Part shown: positions 18,879-27,436 of the stretch, in pieces | Layout of the letters: every line of letters begins with the position of its first letter | Numbering within the stretch: position 1 is the stretch's first letter | Origin: Gemmatales bacterium | GTDB lineage: Bacteria; Planctomycetota; Planctomycetia; Gemmatales; HRBIN36 | DNA length: 64,000 nucleotides | Assembly: GCA_025060195.1 (NCBI GenBank) | Contig: JANXCQ010000009.1 | Coordinates: 22,142-86,141, forward strand | Direction of reading: 5' to 3' | Translations under genes and position numbers: made by a program | The notes under the pieces: generated by a model | The model's database searches: none | Seen by the model: the letters and a program-made list of their open reading frames with translations, nothing else | What the model was told of the DNA's origin: nothing

Positions 18879-21830
18879 TTATGGTTGGCGCAACCATGCA
18901 ATCAGGTCGGCCAAATCCTGTTTCGAGAGACTTTGTTCCCAGTTCTCGGGCATGAGGGAAACTGGCAGGGCGCGAATTTCCACCAAATCGTGTCGGCGTA
19001 TCTCTTCGCGAACGCCCTGGGCGCGAAGCAAAACGATATAATGTTCGTTTTCGCTTATAAGAATCCCCGTGAAAATCTGACCGTTCTTGGTCTCTGCGAT
19101 GTAAGTCATATAATTCGGCGCGACAGCGGCGTTCGGATGTAGGATATCCTCTAATAATTGCTCAGGGGTGCGTCCCCGGGCGTCATCTAGATTAGGACCC
19201 ACAGCGATACCCTGGCCATTGCGTTGATGACATTGAGCGCAATGCTGGGCAAATAGTTCCGAGCCGCGATTAGGGTTCGGTTTCAGTTGCAAAGCGTCGC
19301 GATAGGCACGAAAAACCTCCTGGCGGGGACTAAGCCGACCTAAAGTTTTTTCCGCACGAACTCGGAGCTCCTGAGGTAATGCGTCGAGGAGTTGTTGTCT
19401 TCGCCGGCTATCTAGGTCGCCAGGTTGTATGATTCCGTTCTCTAAAGCGTTCAGCAACCAGGGAGCTGCCTCCTTATTGCGTAATAACCGTTCTAATGCT
19501 TCGGCGCGCACCCCGGGACTTAGTTCCGCTAGCCGCGCGATGAGCCTATTAGCATGGCCCTCGTCTAAGTGATCACTATAGGCCTGCAAGGCCACTAGTT
19601 GTAAATCGGGAGGATAACGTGCATGCAGATACTTCTCAGCGAGTTGCCGGGCTTCGTTTGGAGATATAATGGTGAGGTACCGCAGTGCGGAGATTAGCTC
19701 GTTCAGGTCGCTGTCTTCCCGTTGTAGAATATGAGTGGCCTGCCGACTAAGGCGTTCAAGTTGCGTGCGCATCGTCGGACTAAGCCCCTTGAGAAAACTA
19801 AGTGGTTGAGCCCGAGCCCGACCTTCTAACACTGCGGTGATGACGGCGAGTTGATCTTGGAATCGCCATTTGGGAGAGATTGCTAGCTCCAGGAATGTGA
19901 CAGTTTCCGCGTCGTGACGACGTTGGCCGATGAGTCGGGCGAGTTGGGTGATCATTATTAGCTGGCCTGGCTGTGGCTTATCTAGCAATGAAGTTTTAGC
20001 GGCGAGAGTTTGGAGGAATGCTAAAGGATTTTCCGCGGTGGCAATAACAATTGCTTGGCGAATCCACGGGTCTTGTGCGTCGTGTTGCGCCAATTGGGCG
20101 AGGACGGGATAAGATTTTTCGGCAGGAAGCATGCTAAGTGTCAGGGCCAGTTGGAAGCGGACGCGCGGATTTTTATCCGGTGCTAATGTCAGCATTCGTT
20201 CCTGGAGATACGGGGACTTATTTAGTCGTTTCTCGGCCAGGATTAATGCATTTTCGCGCAGGCCGGGTTCGGGATGACTAAGTGCCCGAGCAATGAGTTC
20301 GTCTGAGAGGGCGTGAAGCCCCTCTAAGGTCCACAGGGCGCGTAGCCGAGCTTGGGCGTCGGGGTGATTGCTTGCTAGATGTTCTAAAGCGGGAACGATG
20401 GACTTGTCTTGTCTTTCCACGAGGAGGCGTTGAGCGGTGTCGCGACGCCAGACGTTTGTGTGGCTCAGTTCACGCACCAATGCGGCGCTGGAGGCTTGCT
20501 CTAAGTTCGGATATTGGGCGGCACTAGAGTGTTCGGGGACGATGCGGTAGATGCGGCCGCGATCGTGACCGGCGCGGAGGTCAAGACGTTTTTGCACATC
20601 GGCAGGAATCCATTGAGGATGCTCAACCACAGCACGGTAGAAGTCGGCGATATAGAGGGCGCCGTCGGGGCCGGTGCCTAAAAAAACGGGTCGGCACCAG
20701 GGATCGCGCGAGGCAAAGAATTCAGACTTTTGGTCGACTCGTTGGGCTACGAAGATCGCTCCCTGGGGAACTAGGCGGCAGCGGTGTACTAAGTTATGAA
20801 CAGGATCGCAAACATAGGCGCAACCTTGATAATCTGCAGGGAGTAAGTCACCTAAATAGATGTGTATGCCGCAGGCGGAGGTAAAGTGGCCTGTGTGAGT
20901 ATAGTCGTTGAAGCGTTCACTCGGAGGGGTAAGGGGGAATATAGATGCTCCAATGGCGCCATAGTCAGCGATATTGAGAATATTAGGCACCGCAAGCTGG
21001 GGCGCGCGACGAAGATAGTGGTCCGGTATGGGGGCGAACCGGATGTGGATGCGATTATTACAGAAGAAACGTCGGCCCCAGGCATCGAAGGTGTGTCCGA
21101 ATTGGGATTGTCCGCTGACGGGTTCAACCTGGCCAGTGTCAGGACGGAAGCGGAAATCGCGGCCGCGGATTTCGAGCTTAGGATGATGCGGATGGTCGGG
21201 GGCGTAGATGGTGCCCCCGCTATCGCCATTGCAGCCGTATATCCAGTTATCCAGCCCCCAGATTAGGCCGTTGACGCGATGTTGGGGATTACCTTCATGA
21301 AAGCCTGTGAGAATGATTTTTCTAATATCCGCGCGACCATCGCCATCGGTGTCCTCGAGATACCAGATGTTAGGGGCGGCGCTAACCAGGACACCTCGGC
21401 GCCAGGGAAATATGCCATCGGGATAAGGTAAGCCGTCGGCGAATATCGAGACGCGCTCGATGCGGGCGTTCCCACGGATGCCCTGTAGGAGTTTGATGCG
21501 TCCGCCGGTGGGGCCTGTGGGATAGTCGTTCATTTCGACGACATAAAGGCGTCCTTGCGCATCCCAGGTGAAAGCGACGGGGTCAACGACGTCTGGCTCG
21601 GCAGCTACCACTTCGACGCGGAGGCCTGGGGGAACGACAATAGAGGCTAAAGTTTCCTGCGGCGATTTGGGGGGAGGAAAATTGCGTGGCAGACCATTGG
21701 TTGGTGCTTGTTGGCTGGCACTATCTTGCCAAGTTAGCGCGGACAGGCCGACTATTAGTGAACATAAGAAGAATTTAGAGACGTGAGGATTGCTTAACGA
21801 ATGTAGGCGGGAGATGATAGGGGGAGGCAT
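18879..21830 (-). CDS. PVC-type membrane-bound dehydrogenase with HEAT-like repeats and cytochrome c domain
   Basis: A 983-residue exported protein. A signal peptide covers ~residues 18-40. Residues ~70-440 resemble the beta-propeller dehydrogenase domain of planctomycete/verrucomicrobial proteins (AFTWDAQGRLYVVEMNDYP, DGIFPWRRGVLVS, GPDGALYIADFYR). Residues ~450-820 are helical repeats of HEAT type (ALVRELSHTNVWRRDTAQRL...). The C-terminal ~130 residues hold one heme-binding CAQCH (about C863-H867) and the PVC heme-domain tail. It would oxidise a sugar or alcohol in the periplasm and pass electrons to its heme; the substrate cannot be read from sequence. Probable first gene of an operon with the FAD enzyme. 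Confidence 0.9.
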   Translation of the reverse strand: MPPPIISRLHSLSNPHVSKFFLCSLIVGLSALTWQDSASQQAPTNGLPRNFPPPKSPQETLASIVVPPGLRVEVVAAEPDVVDPVAFTWDAQGRLYVVEMNDYPTGPTGGRIKLLQGIRGNARIERVSIFADGLPYPDGIFPWRRGVLVSAAPNIWYLEDTDGDGRADIRKIILTGFHEGNPQHRVNGLIWGLDNWIYGCNGDSGGTIYAPDHPHHPKLEIRGRDFRFRPDTGQVEPVSGQSQFGHTFDAWGRRFFCNNRIHIRFAPIPDHYLRRAPQLAVPNILNIADYGAIGASIFPLTPPSERFNDYTHTGHFTSACGIHIYLGDLLPADYQGCAYVCDPVHNLVHRCRLVPQGAIFVAQRVDQKSEFFASRDPWCRPVFLGTGPDGALYIADFYRAVVEHPQWIPADVQKRLDLRAGHDRGRIYRIVPEHSSAAQYPNLEQASSAALVRELSHTNVWRRDTAQRLLVERQDKSIVPALEHLASNHPDAQARLRALWTLEGLHALSDELIARALSHPEPGLRENALILAEKRLNKSPYLQERMLTLAPDKNPRVRFQLALTLSMLPAEKSYPVLAQLAQHDAQDPWIRQAIVIATAENPLAFLQTLAAKTSLLDKPQPGQLIMITQLARLIGQRRHDAETVTFLELAISPKWRFQDQLAVITAVLEGRARAQPLSFLKGLSPTMRTQLERLSRQATHILQREDSDLNELISALRYLTIISPNEARQLAEKYLHARYPPDLQLVALQAYSDHLDEGHANRLIARLAELSPGVRAEALERLLRNKEAAPWLLNALENGIIQPGDLDSRRRQQLLDALPQELRVRAEKTLGRLSPRQEVFRAYRDALQLKPNPNRGSELFAQHCAQCHQRNGQGIAVGPNLDDARGRTPEQLLEDILHPNAAVAPNYMTYIAETKNGQIFTGILISENEHYIVLLRAQGVREEIRRHDLVEIRALPVSLMPENWEQSLSKQDLADLIAWLRQP

Positions 21831-22398
21831 GTCTGGGGCCCTCGATGATTAGGAACTGCGGGGATGGTGGGATTATATGGAGATGGCGGAGGTTGCCCAG
21901 GGTGGGGGCTCAAATCGCTGCGGTCTTCGGCGGGTGGACTGGTGCGAATCGGGCTGAGGTCAACTGTAGACTATTTAGATGAATGCACAGAAGTATAGCG
22001 TCGGCACGCTCCTAGGATCAGAGTGAGGAGTTCGAGTGCGATAACCCAGAGATCACTGAGACAAACACAAATGCGCGTGGATAAGGAAAAATACAGCGAG
22101 CAATCAAATAAAGAAAATGAAATAGCGTTCGGTGCGCAAGATAGATTCAATAGGATAGGTTTCTAGGGGGAACAATGAGCGAAGTTCATCAAGTCGAGAT
22201 TTATTACGGAACCTGCGGAGCCGATTATCGGATGGAGTGAAACTTAGGCGGATCTTCGATATACAAGGTTAGTCGTAACGTAAAGCTTATCACGACTTAG
22301 CTTGTGATGGAAAAAAGCGGTGATAGTCAGAACTATAGATGCTGAGAAGCAGCACTACGGGAAAGCTAAGTCATGGTAAGTGATTGAGTCAGGTGAAT
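21831..22398. other. Intergenic region, A+T-richer, one possible tiny ORF
   Basis: About 570 bp between two minus-strand genes. Composition is lower in G+C than the neighbours. A 21-codon frame on the plus strand at 22175-22240 (MSEVHQVEIYYGTCGADYRM...) has an AGGGGGA site 4 nt upstream of its ATG, but nothing else supports it. A short inverted repeat ATCAC/GTGAT lies near 22290. No terminator with a T-run seen. Confidence 0.4.
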
Positions 22399-23022
22399 TT
22401 ATTCTTCGGCGGGCAGGATGCCGCGTTGGATGAGATAATTGAGTAGGTCGGCGGCGGCTTGTTGGGGAGAGATTTCGGCAGCGTCGAAGACTAATTCCGG
22501 CTGAAGGGGCGGCTCATACGGGTCGTCAATGCCGGTGAACTGCTTGATTGCGCCGGCCCGAGCCTTTTTATATAAGCCCTTAGGATCGCGCTTTTCGCAG
22601 ACTTCCAGAGGCGTGGCGAGATACACTTCGATAAAAGGTAGCCCTGCTTGTTCGTGGAGACGGCGCGCGTTGTCGCGGTCTTTACGGTAGGGAGAGATAA
22701 AGCTGGTCATGACGATGAGACCGGCGTCGGCAAAAAGCTTGGCTACTTCGCTGATGCGGCGGATGTTTTCTTCGCGGTCTTCGGGAGAGAAGCCGAGGTT
22801 TTTGTTGAGTCCGTGGCGGATGTTGTCGCCGTCAAGGACGTAGGCCAAGTGGCCTCGTTGGATGAGAGCGTGTTCCAGAGTGAATGCGAGGGTGCTTTTG
22901 CCGGAGCCGCTGAGACCAGTGAACCAGATGGTGCAACCGCGTTGGCGGAGCAGGCGTTCGCGTTCTTGTCGGGTAACGTGCCCTTCGTGCCAGGTGATGT
23001 TGGTTGCTTTGATTTGAGTCAT
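22399..23022 (-). CDS. cysC: Adenylylsulfate (APS) kinase
   Basis: Phosphorylates APS to PAPS with ATP. All 207 residues match the family: Walker [10 protein letters not shown] (residues ~34-42), [23 protein letters not shown], the substrate-lid phrase [13 protein letters not shown], and [17 protein letters not shown]. No ATP-sulfurylase domain is attached and no cysD/cysN/sat gene is in the window. The sulfite reductase-cysH pair lies 10-13 kb away on the other strand, so the sulfur genes are split. PAPS may serve sulfation as well as assimilation. The ATG follows a TTGGAGTG site. Confidence 0.95.
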   Translation of the reverse strand: MTQIKATNITWHEGHVTRQERERLLRQRGCTIWFTGLSGSGKSTLAFTLEHALIQRGHLAYVLDGDNIRHGLNKNLGFSPEDREENIRRISEVAKLFADAGLIVMTSFISPYRKDRDNARRLHEQAGLPFIEVYLATPLEVCEKRDPKGLYKKARAGAIKQFTGIDDPYEPPLQPELVFDAAEISPQQAAADLLNYLIQRGILPAEE

Positions 23023-23283
23023 GGCGATTCACTCCAATTATGACTAATCATTTGGAGAAAGAAAGTAAGAGGGCTTGGCATAAGGTGGGACTACGGTTGA
23101 GCCAAGCATCATATGACCAGATTCTGGAATGATCAAGACGGGGCTGGACAAAGTACTTTTCGTCTGAGGTCAACCGGGGAAACGGAGTCGGGGTGGTGCC
23201 TTCTGGTGCGGTTCGTATATACCTTCCGCGATGGGGTTGACGCGAAGGTGCGATGGCTAATGAGCAGCAGCGGAGGGGCACAT

Positions 23284-24288
23284 ATGGAGAATTGGCGGCT
23301 GAATGAACGAGCGGAGCAGATCCTTCGAGAAGCGTTGGCGGAGGGTGGTGAGCGGTGGCGAGTGCGTTGTCATCCGGCAGGTGCTAAGGTAGCGGGGTCG
23401 GTTCAGCCGAGGCATCAGGCAAGCGCCGGCAGCGGTGGGCAGGCGTGGGTGGTGGATGCTGGGGTGGAAGCGGAAGGAGGCATCGAGGCGGGTTTATTGT
23501 TGGCGCGAGTGTGTCTGGCCGATATGGCGCAGGTGCAGCTGGGCTTATGGGGAGATGGGCCGTGGCCTGGCGTGATCGTGCATACCGACCAGCCGGTGGT
23601 GGCATGTTTGTTGAGTCAGTATGCGGGTTGGCAGATACAGGTGGGTAAGTTTTTTGCGATGGGGTCGGGGCCAATGCGAGCGATGTATGCGCGGGAAAAG
23701 CTGTTTGAGGAGTTGGGTTATCGGGAGAGTGCGGCGGTGGCGGTTGGGGTCCTGGAATGTGATAAGCTGCCGGGGGAGGAAGTCATTGCATTTCTCGTCG
23801 AGAAGTTGGGCGTGCCTGCGGGAGGTTTGCGGTTGTTGGCGGCGGCGACCGCGAGCCTGGCGGGGATGATCCAGGTGGCGGCGCGGTCGGTGGAGACGGC
23901 CTTGCATAAATTGCATGAATTGGGATATCCTTTGTCGGAAATCGTATCTGGGTGGGGCGTGGCGCCGCTGTTGCCTGTGGCGAAAGGGACTTTAGCGGCG
24001 ATAGGTCGGTCGAATGATGCGGTGCTCTACGGGGCGCGGGTGTGGCTGTGGGTGCGGAGTGAGGATGAGCGGTTAGCGGAAGTGGGACCTCGAGTCCCCT
24101 CGTGTGCATCGAGTGCGTTCGGTCGGCCTTTCGTCGAGATTCTGAAGGAAGCAGGCGGCGACTTTTATCGCATCGATCCGATGCTCTTCAGTCCCGCGGA
24201 GGTGCATTTCTGCAATTTGCGGTCGGGAAGGTCGTTCCGTTTTGGTCAAGTGCGTCCCGATATTTTGTTACGGTCGTTGGAGGCGTGA
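23284..24288 (+). CDS. mch: Methenyl-tetrahydromethanopterin cyclohydrolase
   Basis: Mch hydrolyses 5,10-methenyl-H4MPT to N5-formyl-H4MPT in the archaeal-type C1 pathway that also occurs in methylotrophic proteobacteria and many planctomycetes, where it serves formaldehyde oxidation. The protein is 334 residues, the family's usual length is about 310-325. Recognisable phrases include GGIEAGLLLARVCLADMAQVQL, FFAMGSGPMRA, LPGEEVIAFLVEKLGV, ARSVETALHKLHELG and the end GDFYRIDPMLFSPAEV. The frame is open from 23113, but the ATG at 23284 has a GGAGGGG site 5-6 nt upstream and gives the family-like start. It heads a cluster of H4MPT-associated genes on the same strand. Confidence 0.93.
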   Translation: MENWRLNERAEQILREALAEGGERWRVRCHPAGAKVAGSVQPRHQASAGSGGQAWVVDAGVEAEGGIEAGLLLARVCLADMAQVQLGLWGDGPWPGVIVHTDQPVVACLLSQYAGWQIQVGKFFAMGSGPMRAMYAREKLFEELGYRESAAVAVGVLECDKLPGEEVIAFLVEKLGVPAGGLRLLAAATASLAGMIQVAARSVETALHKLHELGYPLSEIVSGWGVAPLLPVAKGTLAAIGRSNDAVLYGARVWLWVRSEDERLAEVGPRVPSCASSAFGRPFVEILKEAGGDFYRIDPMLFSPAEVHFCNLRSGRSFRFGQVRPDILLRSLEA

Positions 24289-24424
24289 CGGTAGCCAGTA
24301 TGATGCGGGGTCATAAGGGTGTACCTGGCGAGCGATGTGAGAAATCCTGGAATGCAACAGATGCCGAACCGGACCACGGTGAGCGGCCGATTGCAAGGCT
24401 CAGACAGCGGACTCAGGAGCGGCG

Positions 24425-25297
24425 ATGCGTCGGTTAACCCTACTGGCGAGCGGTCAGGGTTGGCATGTGCGGGATTTACAGAGGGCGGCGGCGTTGCTGG
24501 GTTGGGAGGTGGTGTGGGAGGATTTCCGTCGGTTGAATGCGGGGGTGTTTGGTTCGCGAGAGAGGTTGCCGCAGACTGATTTGGTGCTGGTGCGGACGAT
24601 GCCGCCGGGAAGTCTGGAGCAAGTGGTTTTTCGCATGGATGTGTTACATCGGTGGGTGAGGAACGGGGTCGCCGTGTTTAATTCGCCGCGGGCGTTGGAG
24701 ATTAGCATTGACAAATACCACACGACGGCACGGCTCGTGGCGGCGGGCTTGACCGTTCCTGATACCTGGGTGGGTCAGGATGCGGAGTCGGCGTTAGCGG
24801 CGTTTGAGCAGTTGGGGGGCGATGTCGTGGTCAAGCCGATTTTCGGTTCGGAAGGACGGGGCATATTTCGATTGACGGAGCGGGAGTTGGCGTGGCGGGT
24901 GTTGGTGACCTTGGAGCGGCTGGGGGCGGTCTTATACTTGCAGAAATATGTCGCTCATGAGGGCTACGATGTGCGGGCGTTTGTGTTGGGAGATGAGGTG
25001 TTGGCAGGGATGAGGCGTTATGTGCGAGACGGCTTGCGAAGTAACGTAGCACAAGGGGGCGAGGCGGAGGCGGTGGTGCTTGGCGCCGAGGAAGTCGCGG
25101 CGGCGTTGCGCGCGGCGCGGGCCGTGGAGGCCGAGATTGCCGGCGTGGATTTGTTGCCGGGACGGGATGGTCGGCTATATGTCCTGGAGGTGAACGCCGT
25201 GCCGGGTTGGCGCGCGTTGACGCGGGTGACCGGCTGCGATGTAGCATGGCATGTGTTGCGTTATTTGGATCGGCGAGCGCGGAAGGAGACGGAATGA
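24425..25297 (+). CDS. RimK-like ATP-grasp ligase of the H4MPT cluster
   Basis: A 290-residue ATP-grasp enzyme that should join a carboxylate to an amine (often glutamate) through an acyl phosphate. The ATP-binding segment is VVVKPIFGSEGRGIFRL (~residues 136-152). The metal-binding end is YVLEVNAVPGWRAL. An N-terminal pre-ATP-grasp domain precedes. Homologous RimK-like proteins occur in H4MPT gene clusters of methylotrophs and planctomycetes, and archaeal MptN adds glutamate to H4MPT, so a role in finishing H4MPT or methanofuran-like cofactors is likely but not proven. The ATG follows AGGAGCGGCG. Its stop overlaps the next start (ATGATG). Confidence 0.85.
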   Translation: MRRLTLLASGQGWHVRDLQRAAALLGWEVVWEDFRRLNAGVFGSRERLPQTDLVLVRTMPPGSLEQVVFRMDVLHRWVRNGVAVFNSPRALEISIDKYHTTARLVAAGLTVPDTWVGQDAESALAAFEQLGGDVVVKPIFGSEGRGIFRLTERELAWRVLVTLERLGAVLYLQKYVAHEGYDVRAFVLGDEVLAGMRRYVRDGLRSNVAQGGEAEAVVLGAEEVAAALRAARAVEAEIAGVDLLPGRDGRLYVLEVNAVPGWRALTRVTGCDVAWHVLRYLDRRARKETE

Positions 25298-26178
25298 TGC
25301 TACCACGCGGGCCGACGGTCTCGGCGTCGTTAGCGGGGTATTTGGCCTGCACTTGGGACGTGTTGGTGCCGAAGCTGGGCAATGTACATGTGCAGCGCGG
25401 GTTTGCCGATGCCGATGTGATGGATTACCTGGCGAGTGCGGCAGCGGTTGCTCCGTTGCTCGACCGGGTGGGCGAGCTTGGCGTGGGGCAGAGTATTCTG
25501 GAAGCGGTTCGGCGGACCAGGCGTGTGGCCAAGAGCAATACGAATCTGGGCATAGTTTTACTCCTGGTGCCGTTGGCTGCGGTGCCAGAGGAGCAGCGGT
25601 TGCGGGAAGGCATTGCCGAGGTGTTAGCGCGACTCACCGTAGCGGATAGTCGGCTCGTGTTCGAGGCGATTCGCTGGGCGGGGCCTGGGGGCTTGGGACG
25701 AGTCAGCGAACAAGATGTTTTTGAAGAGCCGACGTTGCCCTTGCAGGCGGTGATGACGTTGGCGGCGGAGCGCGACCTGGTGGCGCGGCAGTACGCCTTC
25801 AATTATGCAGACGTTTTCGAGCGGGGCTTGGAAAGTTTGCTGGCCGCGCTGGAGGGTGGTCAGAGTTGGGTGCAGGCGGTGGTGGCGTGTCACCTGCGGC
25901 TCCTGGCGGAGTTGGGGGATTCGCACGTGGCACGCAAGCATGGCATGGCTGCGAGTCGGGAGTTGGCGCAGCGTGCGGCTGAGATTTTGCAGGCGGGCTG
26001 GCCGGAGCGTGAGGCGGCGAGGCGTCGCTTTGAGGCGTGTGATGCCTGGCTGCGGCAGATGGGATACAATCCCGGGGCGACCGCCGACTTGGTCGTGGCC
26101 ACATTGTTTGTGGCGTTTCGCGATGGTTACGTCCCCCTGCCTTATCAGGGCCGACCAGGCATGGAAGGCCCGCTATAG
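25294..26178 (+). CDS. CitG/MdcB-family (triphosphoribosyl-dephospho-CoA synthase-like) protein
   Basis: A 294-residue all-helical protein. Family phrases: PKLGNVHVQRGFADADVMDYLAS (near the N-terminus), LGVGQSILEAVRRTRRV, NTNLGIVLLLVPL, and DSHVARKHGMAASREL. True CitG makes the prosthetic-group precursor of citrate lyase, but no lyase genes are here. Homologues of this type sit in H4MPT clusters of methylotrophic bacteria and planctomycetes with an unassigned step, perhaps a phosphoribosyl transfer. The frame is open from 25207, but the ATG at 25294 overlaps the upstream stop and has GGAAGGAG before it, so I chose that start. The reading ends 1 nt into the next gene. Confidence 0.82.
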   Translation: MMLPRGPTVSASLAGYLACTWDVLVPKLGNVHVQRGFADADVMDYLASAAAVAPLLDRVGELGVGQSILEAVRRTRRVAKSNTNLGIVLLLVPLAAVPEEQRLREGIAEVLARLTVADSRLVFEAIRWAGPGGLGRVSEQDVFEEPTLPLQAVMTLAAERDLVARQYAFNYADVFERGLESLLAALEGGQSWVQAVVACHLRLLAELGDSHVARKHGMAASRELAQRAAEILQAGWPEREAARRRFEACDAWLRQMGYNPGATADLVVATLFVAFRDGYVPLPYQGRPGMEGPL

Positions 26179-26702
26179 TGACTAAAGACACGTTCAGGGA
26201 GCGAGCCGTGGGTGAGTGCTTTCGGGTACGTGTGGAGAAAGAGCAATTTATCTTTTGTGCAGCCCATTTCATCACCTATGAAGGAGATAAGTGCGAACGG
26301 CTGCATGGGCACAATTATCGCGTGGCCGTGGAGGTAACGGGGCCGCTGGACGAGAATGCCTACGTGTTCGATTTCATCGCGCTGAAACATCTGGTGCGGG
26401 CGCTGACGGATGAACTGGATCATCGCATGCTGGTGCCGATGCACAATCCGTATTTTCGACTCGAGGCCGACGAGCGGGAGGTGGTGCTGCGCTATCGGGA
26501 ACGATGGTGGCGTTTTCCGCGGGAGGATTGTGTGTTGTTGCCGATCAGCAATACCACTGCGGAGTTGTTGGCCCAATACCTGGCCCGCCGAATTCGGGAG
26601 CGCTTGGCCGAGCAGAATTACTTCCCCGAAGTGTTATGCGTGGAAGTCGAGGAAGCTCCCGGGCAGACCGCGATCTATACCTGGACAAAGTCGGCTAAGT
26701 GA
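26178..26702 (+). CDS. 6-pyruvoyl-tetrahydropterin synthase-like protein
   Basis: A 174-residue member of the PTPS/QueD family. Zinc-binding histidines are visible in CAAHF (His30) and LHGHNY; the usual catalytic Cys lies just before the latter (KCERLHGH). The active-site pair is in ELDHRML and the closing Glu in VEVEEAPGQT. The family converts dihydroneopterin triphosphate to pyruvoyl- or carboxy-tetrahydropterins. As the last plus-strand gene of the mch cluster it probably acts on a pterin step of H4MPT synthesis rather than queuosine. The GTG start overlaps the upstream stop by one base. It converges with the HisA-like gene and overlaps it by 28 nt. Confidence 0.85.
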   Translation: MTKDTFRERAVGECFRVRVEKEQFIFCAAHFITYEGDKCERLHGHNYRVAVEVTGPLDENAYVFDFIALKHLVRALTDELDHRMLVPMHNPYFRLEADEREVVLRYRERWWRFPREDCVLLPISNTTAELLAQYLARRIRERLAEQNYFPEVLCVEVEEAPGQTAIYTWTKSAK

Positions 26703-27436
26703 TGAGGCAGGAGCCGACCAGAGTGGAAGGCACTGGCTATCAGGACGCCAGTAACGCCCAGGTTTCGCAATTGTTCGAGGTCGTGGGGCGAACTGACGCC
26801 GCCACCGACATACCAGCACGCCTCGGGAGCACCCGAGCGAGCCGCTTGCAGGAGCTCGATAGTCCAATGAATCTGGCCGGTGCCGACTGCGGCGAGGTCG
26901 AGCGCGAGCAAATGGCGGAAACCCAGGCGCCAGGCCCACGCGGCAATTTGTGCGGGACTTTGCGGCGGTCCGCTACGGACGGAAGTAAGCCAGCGGCCTG
27001 CGCGGGCGTCGAGAGAGAACATCGCCGTCAGCTCTTGAGGCCACCGCGATGCTCGTTCTGGCTCTGGTTCGACGGCGTCCATTTCCTGCCAGGTTTCCAG
27101 GCCGACCACGGGATAGATGGGTAATCGATTTACGACCTCCATCAGCTCTTCGCGGTGGCGAAACCCGGCGTCGAGCCAGATGCTTGCCCTTCCTTCCGAC
27201 CAGCGACCCAGAGATTCCAGGGCGGACCAATTCGGACGACGGCGCATGATGGCGTCCAGATCGGCGACATAGAATTCGCGCAAGCCGTAGGCTTCGCTCA
27301 GGGCGCGCGCAACTTCCACTGGTGACGTAGAGTTCGTCCAGCGACTGATCAGGGGGCGGTACTGCTGCCGTTGGCCGGCGACGGCGTGGACGACCTGGCC
27401 GTCTAGAACGTCGAGCACCGCAACGATTCGCATCAA
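26675..27436 (-). CDS. HisA-like (beta/alpha)8 protein of the H4MPT cluster
   Basis: A 253-residue TIM-barrel related to phosphoribosylformimino-AICAR isomerase HisA/HisF (AVLDVLDGQVVHAVAGQR, REFYVADLDAI, HLLALDLAAVGTG, YVGGGVSSPHDLEQL, GVLIASAFHSGRL). It lacks true histidine-operon neighbours. HisA-like proteins are a recurrent part of H4MPT gene sets in methylotrophs and planctomycetes, and this one lies tail-to-tail with the PTPS-like gene, so a cofactor role is likelier than histidine synthesis. Its ATG overlaps the xylA stop by 4 nt, indicating translational coupling with xylA. A second Met follows directly and is an equally possible start. Confidence 0.78.
   Translation of the reverse strand: MMRIVAVLDVLDGQVVHAVAGQRQQYRPLISRWTNSTSPVEVARALSEAYGLREFYVADLDAIMRRRPNWSALESLGRWSEGRASIWLDAGFRHREELMEVVNRLPIYPVVGLETWQEMDAVEPEPERASRWPQELTAMFSLDARAGRWLTSVRSGPPQSPAQIAAWAWRLGFRHLLALDLAAVGTGQIHWTIELLQAARSGAPEACWYVGGGVSSPHDLEQLRNLGVTGVLIASAFHSGRLLPHHLADFVQV

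Noticed and set aside
22175..22240. 21-codon ORF with a purine-rich site
   Set aside because: Too short to judge; no other support.
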